64,000 nucleotides of DNA from Veillonella caviae (lineage in GTDB: Bacteria > Bacillota > Negativicutes > Veillonellales > Veillonellaceae), in contig NZ_RQUY01000002.1 of NCBI RefSeq assembly GCF_003992125.1, forward strand, positions 62,001 through 126,000, written 5' to 3'. How positions within the stretch are numbered: the stretch's first letter is position 1; each line of letters opens with the position of its first letter. This document shows positions 63,742-64,000 of this stretch, in pieces. The notes beneath the pieces were generated by a model. It searched no databases. It saw only the letters and a program-made list of their open reading frames with translations, and was not told the origin of the DNA. The translations under genes and the position numbers were made by a program.

Positions 63742-64000
63742 ATGCGTATTGGATTTTTTCCCAATATGGGAAAGAGTAATATTATGGCAGTCTTAAAAAT
63801 GGCTGCTCATATTTGTAAAGAGGAACAAATCGATGTTTATGTACCAGATGATTTAGAAATACCTGATACGTATAAAAAATTACAACTGCCCAAAGAGCGG
63901 GTATTACCTCGTCCTGAAATTTTTAAAAATATTGATGTAGCATTTAGTTTTGGTGGCGATGGAACTATTATTCATTTAGCAAGACAAATTTATTCTTACA
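63742..64000 (+). CDS. nadK: NAD kinase, N-terminal part (3' truncated by window)
   Basis: NAD kinase makes NADP from NAD and ATP. The first 86 codons are present. The protein begins RIGFFPNMGKSNIMAVLKMA, and the GGDGT catalytic motif appears in FSFGGDGTIIHLAR near residue 75. AGGAGA lies before the ATG. The reading frame is open to the end of the window. The position after tlyA supports the call. Confidence 0.95.
   Translation, partial: MRIGFFPNMGKSNIMAVLKMAAHICKEEQIDVYVPDDLEIPDTYKKLQLPKERVLPRPEIFKNIDVAFSFGGDGTIIHLARQIYSY

Overview
The window is a contiguous piece of a low-GC bacterial chromosome. Protein sequences and gene orders point to a Negativicute, most likely Veillonella. They combine Firmicutes-type operons (frr-uppS-cdsA-dxr-rseP-ispG-proS, miaB-mutS-mutL-miaA, lepA-hemW-hrcA-grpE-dnaK-dnaJ-prmA-rsmE-mtaB-rpsU-yqeY, nusB-xseA-xseB-ispA-tlyA-nadK) with a vitamin B12 nucleotide-loop cluster. 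This assignment is an inference from protein similarity recalled from memory, not from a search. About 93% is coding and almost all genes are on the + strand; only three (PsiE-like, tpx, one unknown) are on the - strand. I see no mobile element, CRISPR array, prophage, tRNA or rRNA.

Layout. 1-7.9 kb: end of pyrH, frr, a small unknown gene, then isoprenoid/envelope genes (uppS, cdsA, dxr, rseP, ispG) and proS. 8.2-19.1 kb: a PHP phosphoesterase, a P-loop/Asp23 fusion, miaB, mutS, mutL, an RsmJ-like methyltransferase, miaA and a PLP enzyme. 19.1-23.9 kb: mnmA, lepA, hemW and a one-domain siroheme protein. 24.2-33.3 kb: the CIRCE-controlled hrcA heat-shock operon, RNA/protein modification genes, rpsU and yqeY. 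33.4-36.7 kb: a long glutamine synthetase, a PsiE-family membrane protein and thiol peroxidase. 36.9-43.2 kb: a heterodimeric ABC exporter, a SPOUT methyltransferase, a ChbG-type deacetylase and a flippase-like membrane protein. 43.2-47.3 kb: ThrR-like ACT protein, hom, thrB, htpX, ndk. 47.3-55.2 kb: cobalamin adenosyltransferase, then cobU, cobQ, cbiB, cobS, a threonine kinase, cobD and cobC, which together supply the aminopropanol linker and assemble the nucleotide loop. 55.3-64 kb: pseudouridine synthase, M24 peptidase, efp, two Asp23 proteins, nusB, a TsaD paralogue, xseA/B, ispA, a PAP2-like protein, tlyA and the start of nadK.

The coding content is mostly housekeeping, and I see no clear new protein system. 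The less expected signals are in the non-coding and junction sequence. They are a mnmA leader with two homologous, covarying hairpins; a hairpin separating the lepA Shine-Dalgarno from its start; terminator-shaped hairpins inside the first codons of hemW and prmA; a perfect 40-nt palindrome before yqeY; three phased repeats upstream of the hrcA promoter; attenuator-like leaders before glnA and the ChbG-type gene; and a potentially bistable rpsU leader. All of these were read by eye; no folding or database search was run.
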